DNA of 64,000 nt from Prevotella sp. E13-27. GTDB taxonomy: Bacteria > Bacteroidota > Bacteroidia > Bacteroidales > Bacteroidaceae. Below, piece after piece: positions 1-9,444 of this stretch. Made by a program: the position numbers and the translations under genes. The stretch's first letter is position 1. Each line of letters opens with the position of its first letter. The stretch lies in NCBI RefSeq assembly GCF_023217965.1, contig NZ_JALPSC010000001.1, positions 682,001-746,000 of the forward strand. Reading direction: 5' to 3'. The notes below the pieces were generated by a model. It saw only the letters and a list, made by a program, of their open reading frames with translations, was not told the origin of the DNA and searched no databases.

Positions 1-71
1 AGAAAATCGTTTGAAACAAATTACTATGATATATATAATCGCTACTTTAATCGTTAGGAAAAAAACGTATT

Positions 72-150
72 GTTTAGGCAGAACTGCACCACTGTTTAGT
101 AAGAACAATAGCAGAGTTTAGCCAGAACAGCAAGACCGTTCTGGCTAAAC
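72..150. repeat. 22-bp-phased repeat array, three direct copies and one inverted
   Basis: A 13-bp word of the form GTTTAGnnAGAAC occurs at 72-84, 94-106 and 116-128, and its exact reverse complement (GTTCTGGCTAAAC) at 138-150. All starts are exactly 22 bp apart. The last two copies form a perfect 13-bp stem with a 9-nt loop. It lies just past the 3' end of the minus-strand glycanase gene, so the hairpin could end that transcript, but the strict two-helical-turn phasing would also suit a protein-binding array for the gene to the left, outside the window. Which of these applies cannot be decided from sequence. Confidence 0.7.
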
Positions 151-170
151 AATATCTCGAATTCTTAAAT

Positions 171-212
171 TCTCTAATTCTTGAAAGCTTTTCTCTAATT
201 CTTGAAAGCTTT
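171..212. repeat. 21-bp tandem duplication across a stop codon
   Basis: A 21-bp unit beginning TCTCTAATTCTTGAAAGC is present at 171-191 and again at 192-212. The second copy contains the last codons and the stop of the glycanase gene; the first repeats the same seven codons, including the stop, in frame downstream. The gene therefore has a spare copy of its own 3' end. Confidence 0.85.
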
Positions 213-3200
213 GCGTACACGGCCATTCTCCTTGATGATTATCAGGCCACGAGCTGTGGCAGAAGCGCGACGTCCATCAACAGTAAAGAACGAAGCCTTG
301 ACATCATTTGAAGAAACAGGCATCAGACGGATACCCTCGGTATAGTCACCATTGAGTGGCATCTTCACGCCATCCCATGATGTAAGCTGATCAATATCGG
401 CAAAGCCATAGAGGAAAGCCTCGTTCTTGGGAACGGTGTAATAGCCTTCGGCATAGTCAGCATCTGTAAGCTCACGGAAGTTGCTGTTCTCAATAACAAT
501 GGTGCCGACAGCGCCTTCCTCGAAGCTATAGATAGGCTGAGTGGTGAAGCTGCCTGTAAGGGTATTACGACCTTCCTTTGGCAGTTTGACAGCATCGCCA
601 CTGGTGAAGAACAGTGCTGTCTTATAATCAGAATGGAAGACTGCCGGATAGCCTGCGGCAATACTCTCAATAGGCTCAAGACAGATGTAGCGCTTGTCGC
701 CATCGGTGAGTCCACCAGCCACCTCATAGAGCTGAACATCGCTGGTCACACTTACAGCCTGAGGCAGACAGATGGTGCCCCAGAAGTCGCCTTCCACAGC
801 TGCACTACGCGTATTAACCGGCAAGTAGTATAGCACGAAGTCAGTAGCACACCACCATCCTTCGCGATTGTCGCCCTTGCCACTACTATTTGTCCACGAG
901 CCTTCCTGAGCACCCGTCTTAGAGCTTTCGAAGCCCACTGTTAGCGTCTCGCCATCGGCAAGATAGAGGGGCTGGGTGATAAGACGCTCCCATGCTTCGC
1001 TATCTGCCACATCGGGATGGTCGAAAAGATCGCAGGTGAGCAGTGGGGTATTATTGGTCACTGTTCCGTTGGTGATATAACCATGCTGGTCTGACAGACA
1101 GCCGTGCTGCGTAGTGGCGCGACAAACAAGATAGTAGAAGCCTGCGGGCAGGTTATTTACTTCCTGTTTGATGCCAAGAGTCTTATCGCCAACCTCAGCT
1201 GTTGGCACGCTCCACCAGGCATTCCAGCATGTGGTGCCAAGGACTGTGTTCTTACGCTGGTCGCCACCAGTATAGGTACTGGTTACGACCCAACCTGTTG
1301 TAGAGGCGAAGTTTGAGTTCTGAACAGACTGAACAGCAGAGAATCCCTTATATGCGTTGAGAGCCTTTGACAGAGCGGTATAGACAGGCTTCACCTCAGC
1401 AGCAGTGCTGATAGCATTGACCTGTTCTATAAGGGGCTTAAGTTCTGTAGTATTGGGAAGACGATTGTTGATGAGGCCTTCGGCACGTCCGACAAGTACG
1501 CGAAGCTCTGGAATATATGAGAGAGCATCCAACGCATTATCGACAGCGTCGTCGAGAGCCTTAAACGTCTCAGCATCGGTAGCAGCAGGGGTATCGATAG
1601 CTGCCTGCACCTCTGCATTGAGAGCTGGTAGTATGGTGTTATATTTTATAAATGTACGCGCGCGAAGAAGAGCCTTCTCCACACCGTCAGTGAACGCCTC
1701 TTCACGAGTGTTAAAGAGTCGGCAGAGAACGAACTTGTCCATGCGTGCCTTGTCCATATTACGGAAAGAGATGGCTATCTCTGTTTTATCGCCAACATTA
1801 AAATTACCATCCTCCATAAGCCAGTTTGTCGTTGCTCTTGTAGTAAACAGAGTGGTGGTACCAGCCTTTACGGTCTGGTTGGAACCACCAGCATTGCTAA
1901 GCATCACAGAGAAATAGTAGTGTGACTGTGGCTCAACAGTAAATTTCTTATAAAGACAGGCGGCTGTCGTTTCGGCACCATTTACCCAAGAGAGGAGATG
2001 ATGGCCGGCATCGGCACCATTAACATTGACAACCTGGAACTGAGGCATGGCGGCAGCTGTACCAGCGCCGTTAGTCCAATCAACAAGTCCCATCTCAAAG
2101 TCACCATTTACCAGCATATTACCACCGATATACATTATCTTTCCATCAATGGTAACGCCATCGCCAGTTGAAGGATCAGCGAGTGTGGCAGTAACAACTC
2201 CACTATATCGGTCGGTGTTGTTGAAGTCAACGATATGTACGCGATAACGATAGCCGTCGCGCGACTCCAAGTCTGTATAGTTATAGCTTGAAGGAGCCTC
2301 CTTCTGAGTAATAACAGCAAGCTCATTATATGTCCGGCCTCCATCGGTACTACGCTCCACGACCATCGACTTGTTCCACTCACCGTTCTGGTCGTTCCAG
2401 CTCAAGGCTGTACGCATGTTGGCCTTATTATATACAGCCTTCATGTTGATGGGGCTCTTCATTGGCGGGTTCTTAGGAATGAATTCATAAGACTTCTTAT
2501 AGCCAAGACCGGCATCATGCTGCGAATACCACTCACCAGCGGGGGTGAGACTATTGTTCTTATAGAGTTTAGACGGATCGCGCTCGCCATTCCAGTAGTA
2601 ATAGCGCTCCACATTGTTATTATTGCTGAGGGAAGTGCAAATACGACTGAGTGCTTCCTTCACCTGCGTTTCTGTTACACCGTTGGCGAAGGCACCGTTA
2701 TTGTTCCAAGATGCACCCCAGCACCACTCTGATATCCAGATAGGACGCTTGTACTTGTTATACCAGTTGTTCACATTGCCGAAATTGCTCTCAGGCCAAT
2801 AGCAGTGCAGGTCAATGATGTCGCAGCGCCAGCCACGTGCATCGATGGAATCGAGGAATTCAGCCAAGAAGCCGGTAGCATTCCAGTAATCACTGCCATC
2901 CCAAGAGGCTGGTGAGCAAAGGCGCAGACCAGTAGCCATCATGTTCTCCCAGTTGTTAAGAATGGTGGTCAGGTCTTGTGGATGGTCATCGCTTGGGTTG
3001 CGCGGTTCGTTATTGTTCTTACAGTTAGGCGACTGCGATGTACCGCCGATGGTTGCCGACGATGGCCAGTCTTCGTAAATGTGGTTGGGTACCCACTCAA
3101 AATCGGGCAGGAAACTGCTGTTGCCCTGTCCCCAGTCATAGCTACTCTGCACATTCAAGGCATTGAGTGCTTCCTTATTCATATAGTTGGCAAGCTGTTT

Positions 3201-3860
3201 TTTGCCTGCGTCATACCACTTAAAAATGCGATAGCTGCTTATATATCCATTCATGATGGCTGGCAGGGCTGCAACCTCACGATCCTCGTAAGCTGCAACG
3301 AAGCAACGGCTATAGCCACGACCATTAGGCAATGTAGAGAAAGTAACCATATAGCCACGCTTCAACTTGAATGAGCTTATGCGGTTGTTCCACTCTGTAG
3401 GCACATTTTTCATGAATCCGTTGCCATTATGGCCGAGAGTGAAGTCATTTGACGATTCGCCCTCGTACTTATTCTCTGAATAAACGGTGAGAGGCTTGCA
3501 TTTGTCGCCATAAGGCAGAATGATAGCGCCACGGTTGTAGAGCTTCACCTGACAGTTACTATCATTAATAGCAACTGCTCCATTAATCTTCACATTCTTG
3601 GAAAGGAGCTTGATGACTGACGATGGCTTAACAGCAGAGAAGATGAGCACTGCATGCTCAGTATTCTTAATATCAACAACGCCATTTGTACCGAAAGGAG
3701 TCGTACCTGTGATGACATAGTCAACATCGGTAGTCAGGTCAACAGCTGTGGTGACCTGTGCCACTGTCGTTGTAGTGTTTACTGCCATTGCCTGAACGAC
3801 AAAAGCAAAAAGCACAAGGGCTACGCTCAGGAATCGATTGATGATGGTAGTCTGTTTCAT
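195..3860 (-). CDS. secreted GH128-like endo-beta-1,3-glucanase, multidomain
   Basis: This is a secreted multidomain glycanase of 1221 residues. Residues 1-26 are a Sec signal peptide ending in AMA. A glycosyl-hydrolase catalytic core of the asl1/GH128 type lies roughly at 215-450: NNNEP carries Glu285 (likely acid/base) and ISEWCWG carries Glu378 (likely nucleophile), the usual pair at two strand ends of a TIM barrel. Behind it are a fibronectin-III-like stretch (about 470-565), a carbohydrate-binding-like beta sandwich (about 575-720), a helical linker with FIVAR-like repeats (about 735-860) and a further beta-sandwich. The C-terminus (TVDGRR...ARGLIIIK) resembles the sorting tail used by the type IX secretion system. 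Beta-1,3-glucan as substrate is inferred from the family and is less certain than the fold. Confidence 0.8.
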   Translation of the reverse strand: MKQTTIINRFLSVALVLFAFVVQAMAVNTTTTVAQVTTAVDLTTDVDYVITGTTPFGTNGVVDIKNTEHAVLIFSAVKPSSVIKLLSKNVKINGAVAINDSNCQVKLYNRGAIILPYGDKCKPLTVYSENKYEGESSNDFTLGHNGNGFMKNVPTEWNNRISSFKLKRGYMVTFSTLPNGRGYSRCFVAAYEDREVAALPAIMNGYISSYRIFKWYDAGKKQLANYMNKEALNALNVQSSYDWGQGNSSFLPDFEWVPNHIYEDWPSSATIGGTSQSPNCKNNNEPRNPSDDHPQDLTTILNNWENMMATGLRLCSPASWDGSDYWNATGFLAEFLDSIDARGWRCDIIDLHCYWPESNFGNVNNWYNKYKRPIWISEWCWGASWNNNGAFANGVTETQVKEALSRICTSLSNNNNVERYYYWNGERDPSKLYKNNSLTPAGEWYSQHDAGLGYKKSYEFIPKNPPMKSPINMKAVYNKANMRTALSWNDQNGEWNKSMVVERSTDGGRTYNELAVITQKEAPSSYNYTDLESRDGYRYRVHIVDFNNTDRYSGVVTATLADPSTGDGVTIDGKIMYIGGNMLVNGDFEMGLVDWTNGAGTAAAMPQFQVVNVNGADAGHHLLSWVNGAETTAACLYKKFTVEPQSHYYFSVMLSNAGGSNQTVKAGTTTLFTTRATTNWLMEDGNFNVGDKTEIAISFRNMDKARMDKFVLCRLFNTREEAFTDGVEKALLRARTFIKYNTILPALNAEVQAAIDTPAATDAETFKALDDAVDNALDALSYIPELRVLVGRAEGLINNRLPNTTELKPLIEQVNAISTAAEVKPVYTALSKALNAYKGFSAVQSVQNSNFASTTGWVVTSTYTGGDQRKNTVLGTTCWNAWWSVPTAEVGDKTLGIKQEVNNLPAGFYYLVCRATTQHGCLSDQHGYITNGTVTNNTPLLTCDLFDHPDVADSEAWERLITQPLYLADGETLTVGFESSKTGAQEGSWTNSSGKGDNREGWWCATDFVLYYLPVNTRSAAVEGDFWGTICLPQAVSVTSDVQLYEVAGGLTDGDKRYICLEPIESIAAGYPAVFHSDYKTALFFTSGDAVKLPKEGRNTLTGSFTTQPIYSFEEGAVGTIVIENSNFRELTDADYAEGYYTVPKNEAFLYGFADIDQLTSWDGVKMPLNGDYTEGIRLMPVSSNDVKASFFTVDGRRASATARGLIIIKENGRVRKAFKN

Positions 3861-3929
3861 AAACGTGGTATTTTTAGTTATTAATATTCAACAGTAAAAA
3901 GAAAAAAGATGTAATTAGCATTCAACCTG

Positions 3930-3961
3930 CAAAGATAACGCAATACAAGCAAAAAGCCAAA
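3930..3961 (-). promoter_or_regulatory. predicted promoter of the glycanase gene
   Basis: On the minus strand TTTG (3958-3961) and TATCTTTG (3930-3937) are separated by 20 bp, matching the Bacteroidota -33/-7 consensus. The predicted leader is about 65 nt. It is divergent from the helicase promoter 50 bp away. Confidence 0.6.
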
Positions 3962-4008
3962 TTTTTGCGCGATTTTATTACATTGTGGAAAGAAAACTTC
4001 CCAAATAA

Positions 4009-4039
4009 TTTGTTTTGCTACCATTTTAGATTACCTTTG
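4009..4039 (+). promoter_or_regulatory. predicted promoter of the DEAD-box helicase gene
   Basis: TTTG at 4009-4012 and TACCTTTG at 4032-4039 with a 19-bp spacer match the Bacteroidota consensus. The ATG follows 17 bp after the -7 element, so the leader is very short. Confidence 0.6.
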
Positions 4040-4056
4040 TAACCAAATCATTGATA

Positions 4057-5928
4057 ATGAAGACATTTGAAGAACTTGGAGTAAGCGCGGACATACGTCG
4101 CGCTATTGAAGAAATGGGATTTGTACAGCCCATGCCTGTACAGGAGGCCGTAATACCAACACTTATCGAAAGCCGACGCGACACTATTGCGCTGGCACAG
4201 ACAGGAACGGGAAAGACAGCAGCATTCGGAATACCACTGCTACAAAGGATAAGCCTCACACTTTCTGCCACAGAAAAGAGGGGGCTCCCCCGTGCACTGG
4301 TGCTCAGCCCTACGCGTGAGTTATGCCTGCAGATTGCCGATGACCTGCGCGATTTTTCCAAATACATTGAGGGAATACACATTGAAGCTGTCTATGGAGG
4401 CGCAGCCATTGAGCCCCAGATGCGTGCTCTGAAAAAGGGCACAGACATCATCGTGGCGACACCAGGACGACTCATTGACCTGAAGAACCGTGGCTTCGCA
4501 CACTTGGAGCAGGTGCAGAACATTGTGCTTGACGAGGCTGACGAGATGCTGAACATGGGCTTCTCGGACTCTATAAACGAGATTTTCGAGGCACTGCCAG
4601 AGGAGCATAACACACTGATGTTCTCTGCTACTATGAGTTGTGACGTGGAACGCGTGGCAAAGACATACCTCAAGGACCATCAGGAGATAGTGGTGGGCTC
4701 ACGTAACGAGGGTGCAGAGAGCGTTAACCACATCTACTACATGGTGCATGCAAAGGACAAGTATCTGGCACTGAAGAGAATAGTTGACTACAACCCTCGA
4801 ATCTTCGCCATCATATTCTGCCGCACGAAGCTTGAGACGCAAGAGATAGCCGACAACCTGATTAAAGACGGATACAATGCCGAGTCGCTGCACGGAGACC
4901 TGTCACAGCAACAGCGCGACCTGACAATGCAGAAGTTCCGCAACCACCTGACGCAGTTGCTCGTGGCTACCGACGTAGCAGCACGCGGCCTTGACGTTGA
5001 CGACTTGACACACGTTATAAACTACGGACTGCCCGACGACATAGAGAACTATACCCACCGCTCAGGACGAACTGGACGAGCAGGAAAGAAGGGCACGTCA
5101 ATAAGCATTGTGCATACAAAAGAAAAGCACAAGATACGCAATATTGAAAAAGAGATTGGCAAGCAGTTCGTGGAAGCAGAGATTCCGAAGCCTGAGGAGA
5201 TATGCAAGAAGCAGCTCTACAAGGTGATGGACCAGATAGTGAAGACCGACGTGGACGACGAGGAGATAGCTCCGTTCATGCAGGATATAAACCGCTACTT
5301 CGAATATATAGACAAGGAGGAGATAATAAAGAAGATAGTATCTCTGGAGTTCGGAAAGTTCCTTGCTTATTATGCTGACGCTCCAGAGATTGAAAAGCCC
5401 ATCCCCAACAAATCAGGAAAGTCAGGGGAGACAGGCCGTCAGACCGACAAACAGAAGCGTGCCAACAAACCACAGAAAGGCTATGCCCGACTGTTCATAA
5501 ACCTTGGCAAACGCGACGGCTTCTATCCTGGAGAGCTGATGCAGACGTTGAACCGCTATGTAGGCGGTCGTCAGGAGGTGGGCCATATCGACCTGCTCGA
5601 CACCATATCTTATTTCGAAGTGCCTGAGAAGGACGCACGCAAGGTTATGACACAGCTCAGCGGCATACGCTACCACGGGCGCACAGTACGCTGTAACAAT
5701 GAGAACGACGGACGGCCAGAGAACGACAATAGAAACGACAGCCGTGAGAGACGCGGCTCATCGAAGCGTTCAGCAAACGCTCCCAAAGGCCGTGATGACC
5801 ATAAAACTCGTCAGCAAAATAAAGGGAAACTACCAAACTCTGCAGAGGGATGGCGCAACATGCTTCGTGGAGAAATGCCCGATTTCACCGAAGAAGGTTG
5901 GGCGCGCCGTAAGCCCAAGAAAAAATAA
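4057..5928 (+). CDS. deaD: DEAD-box ATP-dependent RNA helicase, DeaD/CsdA type
   Basis: This is an RNA helicase of 623 residues, likely acting in ribosome assembly and mRNA turnover, especially in the cold. The two RecA-like domains show the ordered motifs: AQTGTGKT (Walker A), PTRELCLQ, TPGR, DEAD, SAT, then ARGLDV and HRSGRTGRAG. After a basic linker, residues about 475-550 match the DbpA-type RNA-binding domain (RLFINLGKRDGFYPGEL), and the tail is rich in Arg, Asn and Lys. The ATG at 4057 is preferred over an in-frame TTG two codons earlier because the family starts with the Q-motif region (FEELGVS). The gene stands alone; its stop is 7 bp from the convergent LOG-family gene. Confidence 0.95.
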   Translation: MKTFEELGVSADIRRAIEEMGFVQPMPVQEAVIPTLIESRRDTIALAQTGTGKTAAFGIPLLQRISLTLSATEKRGLPRALVLSPTRELCLQIADDLRDFSKYIEGIHIEAVYGGAAIEPQMRALKKGTDIIVATPGRLIDLKNRGFAHLEQVQNIVLDEADEMLNMGFSDSINEIFEALPEEHNTLMFSATMSCDVERVAKTYLKDHQEIVVGSRNEGAESVNHIYYMVHAKDKYLALKRIVDYNPRIFAIIFCRTKLETQEIADNLIKDGYNAESLHGDLSQQQRDLTMQKFRNHLTQLLVATDVAARGLDVDDLTHVINYGLPDDIENYTHRSGRTGRAGKKGTSISIVHTKEKHKIRNIEKEIGKQFVEAEIPKPEEICKKQLYKVMDQIVKTDVDDEEIAPFMQDINRYFEYIDKEEIIKKIVSLEFGKFLAYYADAPEIEKPIPNKSGKSGETGRQTDKQKRANKPQKGYARLFINLGKRDGFYPGELMQTLNRYVGGRQEVGHIDLLDTISYFEVPEKDARKVMTQLSGIRYHGRTVRCNNENDGRPENDNRNDSRERRGSSKRSANAPKGRDDHKTRQQNKGKLPNSAEGWRNMLRGEMPDFTEEGWARRKPKKK

Positions 5929-5933
5929 TTTAC

Positions 5934-5955
5934 CTCTAACCTCTCACCTCTAGAA
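5934..5955. repeat. GAGGTGA-type heptamers forming the 3' end of a gene
   Basis: Read on the minus strand, GAGGTGA GAGGTTA GAGG units supply the last codons (LEVRG) and the stop of the LOG-family gene. The heptamer is the same as in the arrays inside other genes of this window. Confidence 0.65.
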
Positions 5956-6469
5956 CAACCTCATCCAGTGTGTTCGCGACTTTAATATATTGGCGCCACT
6001 CGCCACGCACCATGTTCTTTTCTTGAAGATCATCAAGACAGGCGATGAGCGAAGACCAGAAGCCCTTCATATTATAAAGTATGATGGGCTTTTTATTGTA
6101 TGAAAGGGTAGTTGCAGCTGCTACGGTAAACAGTTCATCGAGTGTACCTATGCCGCCAGGAAGAACGATGAAACCGTCACTTTCTGCCATCATCAACTCT
6201 TTTCTGTCAGTAAGATTCTCTGTAGGGATATGAACATCAAGATAAGGGCTTAGCTTACCCATCTCCTCAATCTTATGAGGAACGACACCTATCACCCTGC
6301 CACCGTTTTCCTTTGCAGCCTTGCTGACGCTATGCATAAGGCCGGCATCGTGACCACCGAACACAATCTCATGACCATTCACAGCAGCCCACTTACCCAG
6401 CTCTTCAGCCATCACGAAGAAATCCGGGTCTATGTTATTATTAGCGGAACAGAAAATACAGAGCTTCAT
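5936..6469 (-). CDS. LOG-family nucleotide 5'-monophosphate phosphoribohydrolase
   Basis: This 177-residue protein belongs to the LOG family (once called lysine decarboxylase family). Known members hydrolyse the N-glycosidic bond of nucleoside monophosphates, including cytokinin precursors. The family signature is clear: GGHDAGLMHS in the Rossmann-like fold and PGGIGTLDE, holding the catalytic Arg/Glu region, at about residue 98. It overlaps the ybeY gene by 4 bp and is surely co-transcribed with it. The last residues (LEVRG) and the stop are made of heptameric repeat DNA, so the natural C-terminus may once have differed. The true substrate cannot be told from sequence. Confidence 0.9.
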   Translation of the reverse strand: MKLCIFCSANNNIDPDFFVMAEELGKWAAVNGHEIVFGGHDAGLMHSVSKAAKENGGRVIGVVPHKIEEMGKLSPYLDVHIPTENLTDRKELMMAESDGFIVLPGGIGTLDELFTVAAATTLSYNKKPIILYNMKGFWSSLIACLDDLQEKNMVRGEWRQYIKVANTLDEVVLEVRG

Positions 6470-6876
6470 AACAGACTTAATGCTTTATTCTCGGCTGCTT
6501 CCATTATCTCACGCTCACCCGGTCCTTTGTCGTTGATACCACAGAGATGAAGAATGCCGTGGATGATGACACGATGGAGCTCTTCCTCGTAAGTCTTATG
6601 GAACAGATCTGCATTGGTACGCACGGTGTCGAGAGATATGACAAGGTCGCCGTTGAGCACATCATCCTCACAATAGTCAAAGGTGATGATGTCAGTATAA
6701 TAGTCGTGCTGCAGATACTCGCGGTTTACCTCAAGGATATGTTCATCGTCACAAAAGAGGTAACCCACCTCACCGACCTTCTTATTATACGTTGCTGCCA
6801 CGCGACGGATCCATGCTGTGGTCTCGCGCTTCTTGATGGCAGGCATCTTCACATTTTCAGTACTGTATGTTATCAT
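6466..6876 (-). CDS. ybeY: YbeY endoribonuclease, rRNA maturation
   Basis: This 136-residue protein is the single-strand endoribonuclease YbeY, needed for 16S rRNA 3' processing and ribosome quality control. The metal site HGILHLCG is visible at about residue 106. In E. coli the motif continues to a third His (HxxxHxxGyDH); here it reads GINDKGPGE, with no His, as I recall is usual in Bacteroidales YbeY. The length is close to the family norm. The start at 6876 is the first Met and leaves room for a promoter. Its last 4 bp overlap the LOG-family gene. Confidence 0.92.
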   Translation of the reverse strand: MITYSTENVKMPAIKKRETTAWIRRVAATYNKKVGEVGYLFCDDEHILEVNREYLQHDYYTDIITFDYCEDDVLNGDLVISLDTVRTNADLFHKTYEEELHRVIIHGILHLCGINDKGPGEREIMEAAENKALSLL

Positions 6877-6894
6877 ATCATTTGTTTAACGCTG

Positions 6895-6902
6895 CAAAAG
6901 TA
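6895..6902 (-). promoter_or_regulatory. -7 element upstream of ybeY
   Basis: TACTTTTG on the minus strand, 18 bp upstream of the ybeY ATG, matches TAnnTTTG. A TTTG at 6919-6922 is 16 bp further up, a little closer than usual. Confidence 0.4.
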
Positions 6903-6923
6903 CTACTTTTTCCGAAACCAAAG

Positions 6924-9419
6924 TTACTTTTCTACCTTTAAATTTATAGTCTGCTTCAAACGGCGTTCCTTGTCAGTGACCTTAAGAGTCAGCGTGCCAG
7001 CCTTCTTTGCTGCCTGAAGAACAACGACCAGCTGACCAGAGAAGAGTTTCATGGTGGGCTGAGTGAAAGGCTCAAGAGAAGTGGCATCGCCATTACAAAC
7101 ACCACGGAATGAGCCAGCACCCGTGACATCAAACTGCAGCTGGTCGGCAGCATCGGGAATGAGCGTACCGTTCTTATCAACAAGAGAGACAGTGACGAAA
7201 GCGAGGTCGTTGCCATCGGCTTTTAGAGGTGAGAGATGAGAGGTGAGAGGTGAGAAGTCAGATTGTTGAGTCCAACAGTCTAAACGCAAACGTGCGGGTT
7301 TACCTGCTGTTTTCAATATCTTTTCGCCGGATTTTTTGCCGTTTTCATCGAAAACAACGACTTTCAGTTCACCTGGTTCGTAGCACACGTTATTCCAGCG
7401 CAGGCGGTAGCGGTCCAGACGCTCATTGGGGTTCTTCCTTATGCGCCCCTGACTCTTTCCGTTTAGGAAGAGCTCAGCCTCGCTATAGTCGGTGTAGCAA
7501 TAGACCGGCGTCAGCTCGCCACGACGCTCCTTGCCCCAAGTCCAGTGAGGCAACAGGTGAATGGTATGCTCACGTGTCTGCCACTTGGAACGATAGAGCC
7601 AGAAACGGTCCTTAGGCAGACCGGCAAGGTCGCAGATACCGAAATAGCTACTGCGCGAAGGCCAGTACTCATCGTAGGGAGTGGGCTCGCCAAGATAGTC
7701 AAAACCGGTCCACACAAACTCACCAATGACCCAGGGTTTATCGTCCTGCCACACCCAGTCGTCATCGGGGAGATTGGACCATGAGCAATACTCCACATCG
7801 TAGGAAGAGCACTGTCCGTCGGCTTTCTTTATAGCTTCGGGATCGTAGTTCTTTGCCCAAGAAGAATATTGGGAATTGTCGGAAACAACGACAGGGAACT
7901 TATATACGCCGCGAGAAGAAACGGTGGAAGCTGTCTCAGAACCAAGAAGGAAGCCCTGCCACAGCTGTTTGATGTTGTTATCATACTTCTGCACACGATA
8001 GTTGAAGCCTGGCACATCCATCACCTGAGCAAAGCCGGTGGAGAGAGCACTCTCAGCACGATCCATGCCCTGAGTGACAGGACGTGTGGGGTCGAGCTGA
8101 TGGCACAAATCCTGCAGGTGCATGGCTATGTCGCGACCACCCTGCATGCCCTGTTCGGGTATCTCGTTGCCAATGGACCACATGATGATGGAAGGATGAT
8201 TGCGATGAGCACGCACGAGATTCTCTATGTCGCGGTCAGCCCAACGGCTGAAGAAACGAGCATAGCCGTTCTTACATTTCTTGTAGTTCCACATGTCGAA
8301 CGACTCAGCCATAACCATCATGCCGAGAGAATCGCACACATCCATCTGCATCTGCGACGGCATGTTATGAGCTGTGCGGATGGCATCGCATCCCATGTCT
8401 TTAAGAATCTGTATCTGACGGATAAGTGCCGACTTGTTGACTGCAGCGCCTAAAGGTCCTAAGTCGTGGTGCAGACAGACACCTTTTATCTTGCGAGTGA
8501 CGCCATTGAGCTGGAAGCCACCTTTCTTCGACACGCTGATGGTGCGTATGCCGAAGCGCTGCGACAGTTCATCGATTTTCTCGTTGCCATCGTAGAGACT
8601 GATGACAAGATTATAAAGATAAGGTGACTCAGGAGTCCACAAATGAGCAGTGTTAACAGGGAAGAAATAGTGAATATCACCATTTCCAAACTCCAGATAT
8701 TGCGGAGAGTCCTTGGATATCTTGTTTCCTTGACGATCGTACAGGCTCACATCAAAGCGCAAGTCTGTCACAGGATTCTTTATCTCGAAGTCAAGACGCA
8801 TCAATACTCGCTCGCCTTCTTTCACCTTCTTGGCATCATAGGGCTTGATGAAAACACTCCAGTCGTCGATGTAACGCTTAGTGGGCGTGAGGATGAGTTT
8901 CACCGGACGGTAGATGCCCGCACCGGGATACCAGCGCGAACTCTCTTCCAAGTTCTGCAAATCGACAGTCAGCTCATTGTCGCCAGTGGTGATAAAATCG
9001 GAAATATCTACTCGGAACGAGTTGTAGCCATAAGCCCAATAGCCGGCTTTCTTACCATTGACATAGACCGTGGGCTCTGCCATAGCGCCATCGAAGAGGA
9101 GCTCAGCCTTTCCCTTGAAATCCGATGGAATAGGAAGGTTTCTACGATAATAGCCCTCACCAATCCAAGGAAGAGCACCACTACGTCCAGACTTCTCAGT
9201 AGCTTCTTTCTCGCCATTTTGTTCAATACGAACGACCTGAAGATCCCACTTCTTATCAAACGGTCCTGCTATTGCCCAGTCATGAGGCACGCTCACGGTC
9301 TGCCATTGCTGTCGGTCATGAGAAAACTGCCAGTTGTCGGAAAGGACTATTTCCTGTCGTTGTTGTGCAAAAGATGCTGAACACAACATCAAAAAAAAGA
9401 AGATTAGTTTTGATTTCAT
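6924..9419 (-). CDS. secreted GH2 beta-galactosidase-like enzyme
   Basis: This is an exported glycoside hydrolase of 831 residues with signal peptide MKSKLIFFFLMLCSASFA. It follows the GH2 plan: jelly-roll sugar-binding domain (about 25-180), immunoglobulin-like domain (about 185-295), TIM barrel (about 300-610) and C-terminal beta domains. WSIGNEIPEQ supplies acid/base Glu419 and WVIGEFVWTGFDY supplies nucleophile Glu567. It most likely trims beta-galactosides or related plant glycans in the periplasm; beta-glucuronidase or mannosidase activity is not excluded. Residues about 719-732 ([13 protein letters not shown]) are encoded by heptamer repeat DNA and interrupt a region where related enzymes run straight into ADGxDLAFV. 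Confidence 0.9.
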   Translation of the reverse strand: MKSKLIFFFLMLCSASFAQQRQEIVLSDNWQFSHDRQQWQTVSVPHDWAIAGPFDKKWDLQVVRIEQNGEKEATEKSGRSGALPWIGEGYYRRNLPIPSDFKGKAELLFDGAMAEPTVYVNGKKAGYWAYGYNSFRVDISDFITTGDNELTVDLQNLEESSRWYPGAGIYRPVKLILTPTKRYIDDWSVFIKPYDAKKVKEGERVLMRLDFEIKNPVTDLRFDVSLYDRQGNKISKDSPQYLEFGNGDIHYFFPVNTAHLWTPESPYLYNLVISLYDGNEKIDELSQRFGIRTISVSKKGGFQLNGVTRKIKGVCLHHDLGPLGAAVNKSALIRQIQILKDMGCDAIRTAHNMPSQMQMDVCDSLGMMVMAESFDMWNYKKCKNGYARFFSRWADRDIENLVRAHRNHPSIIMWSIGNEIPEQGMQGGRDIAMHLQDLCHQLDPTRPVTQGMDRAESALSTGFAQVMDVPGFNYRVQKYDNNIKQLWQGFLLGSETASTVSSRGVYKFPVVVSDNSQYSSWAKNYDPEAIKKADGQCSSYDVEYCSWSNLPDDDWVWQDDKPWVIGEFVWTGFDYLGEPTPYDEYWPSRSSYFGICDLAGLPKDRFWLYRSKWQTREHTIHLLPHWTWGKERRGELTPVYCYTDYSEAELFLNGKSQGRIRKNPNERLDRYRLRWNNVCYEPGELKVVVFDENGKKSGEKILKTAGKPARLRLDCWTQQSDFSPLTSHLSPLKADGNDLAFVTVSLVDKNGTLIPDAADQLQFDVTGAGSFRGVCNGDATSLEPFTQPTMKLFSGQLVVVLQAAKKAGTLTLKVTDKERRLKQTINLKVEK
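7226..7265. repeat. heptamer repeat inside the GH2 gene
   Basis: About five imperfect copies of GAGGTGA (plus-strand reading) lie in frame inside the GH2 coding sequence and encode [11 protein letters not shown] on the minus strand, just before the conserved KADGNDLAFV segment. Confidence 0.85.
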
Positions 9420-9444
9420 TATCGGTAGTAATTGATTTTACATG

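Noticed and set aside
72..150. Possible CRISPR array
   Set aside because: The words are only 13 bp, the spacers 9 bp, one copy is inverted, and no cas gene is in the window.
3861..4056. Search for RNA genes in the divergent gap
   Set aside because: Only two divergent promoters and A/T-rich leader sequence were seen; no tRNA-like cloverleaf or stable structure.
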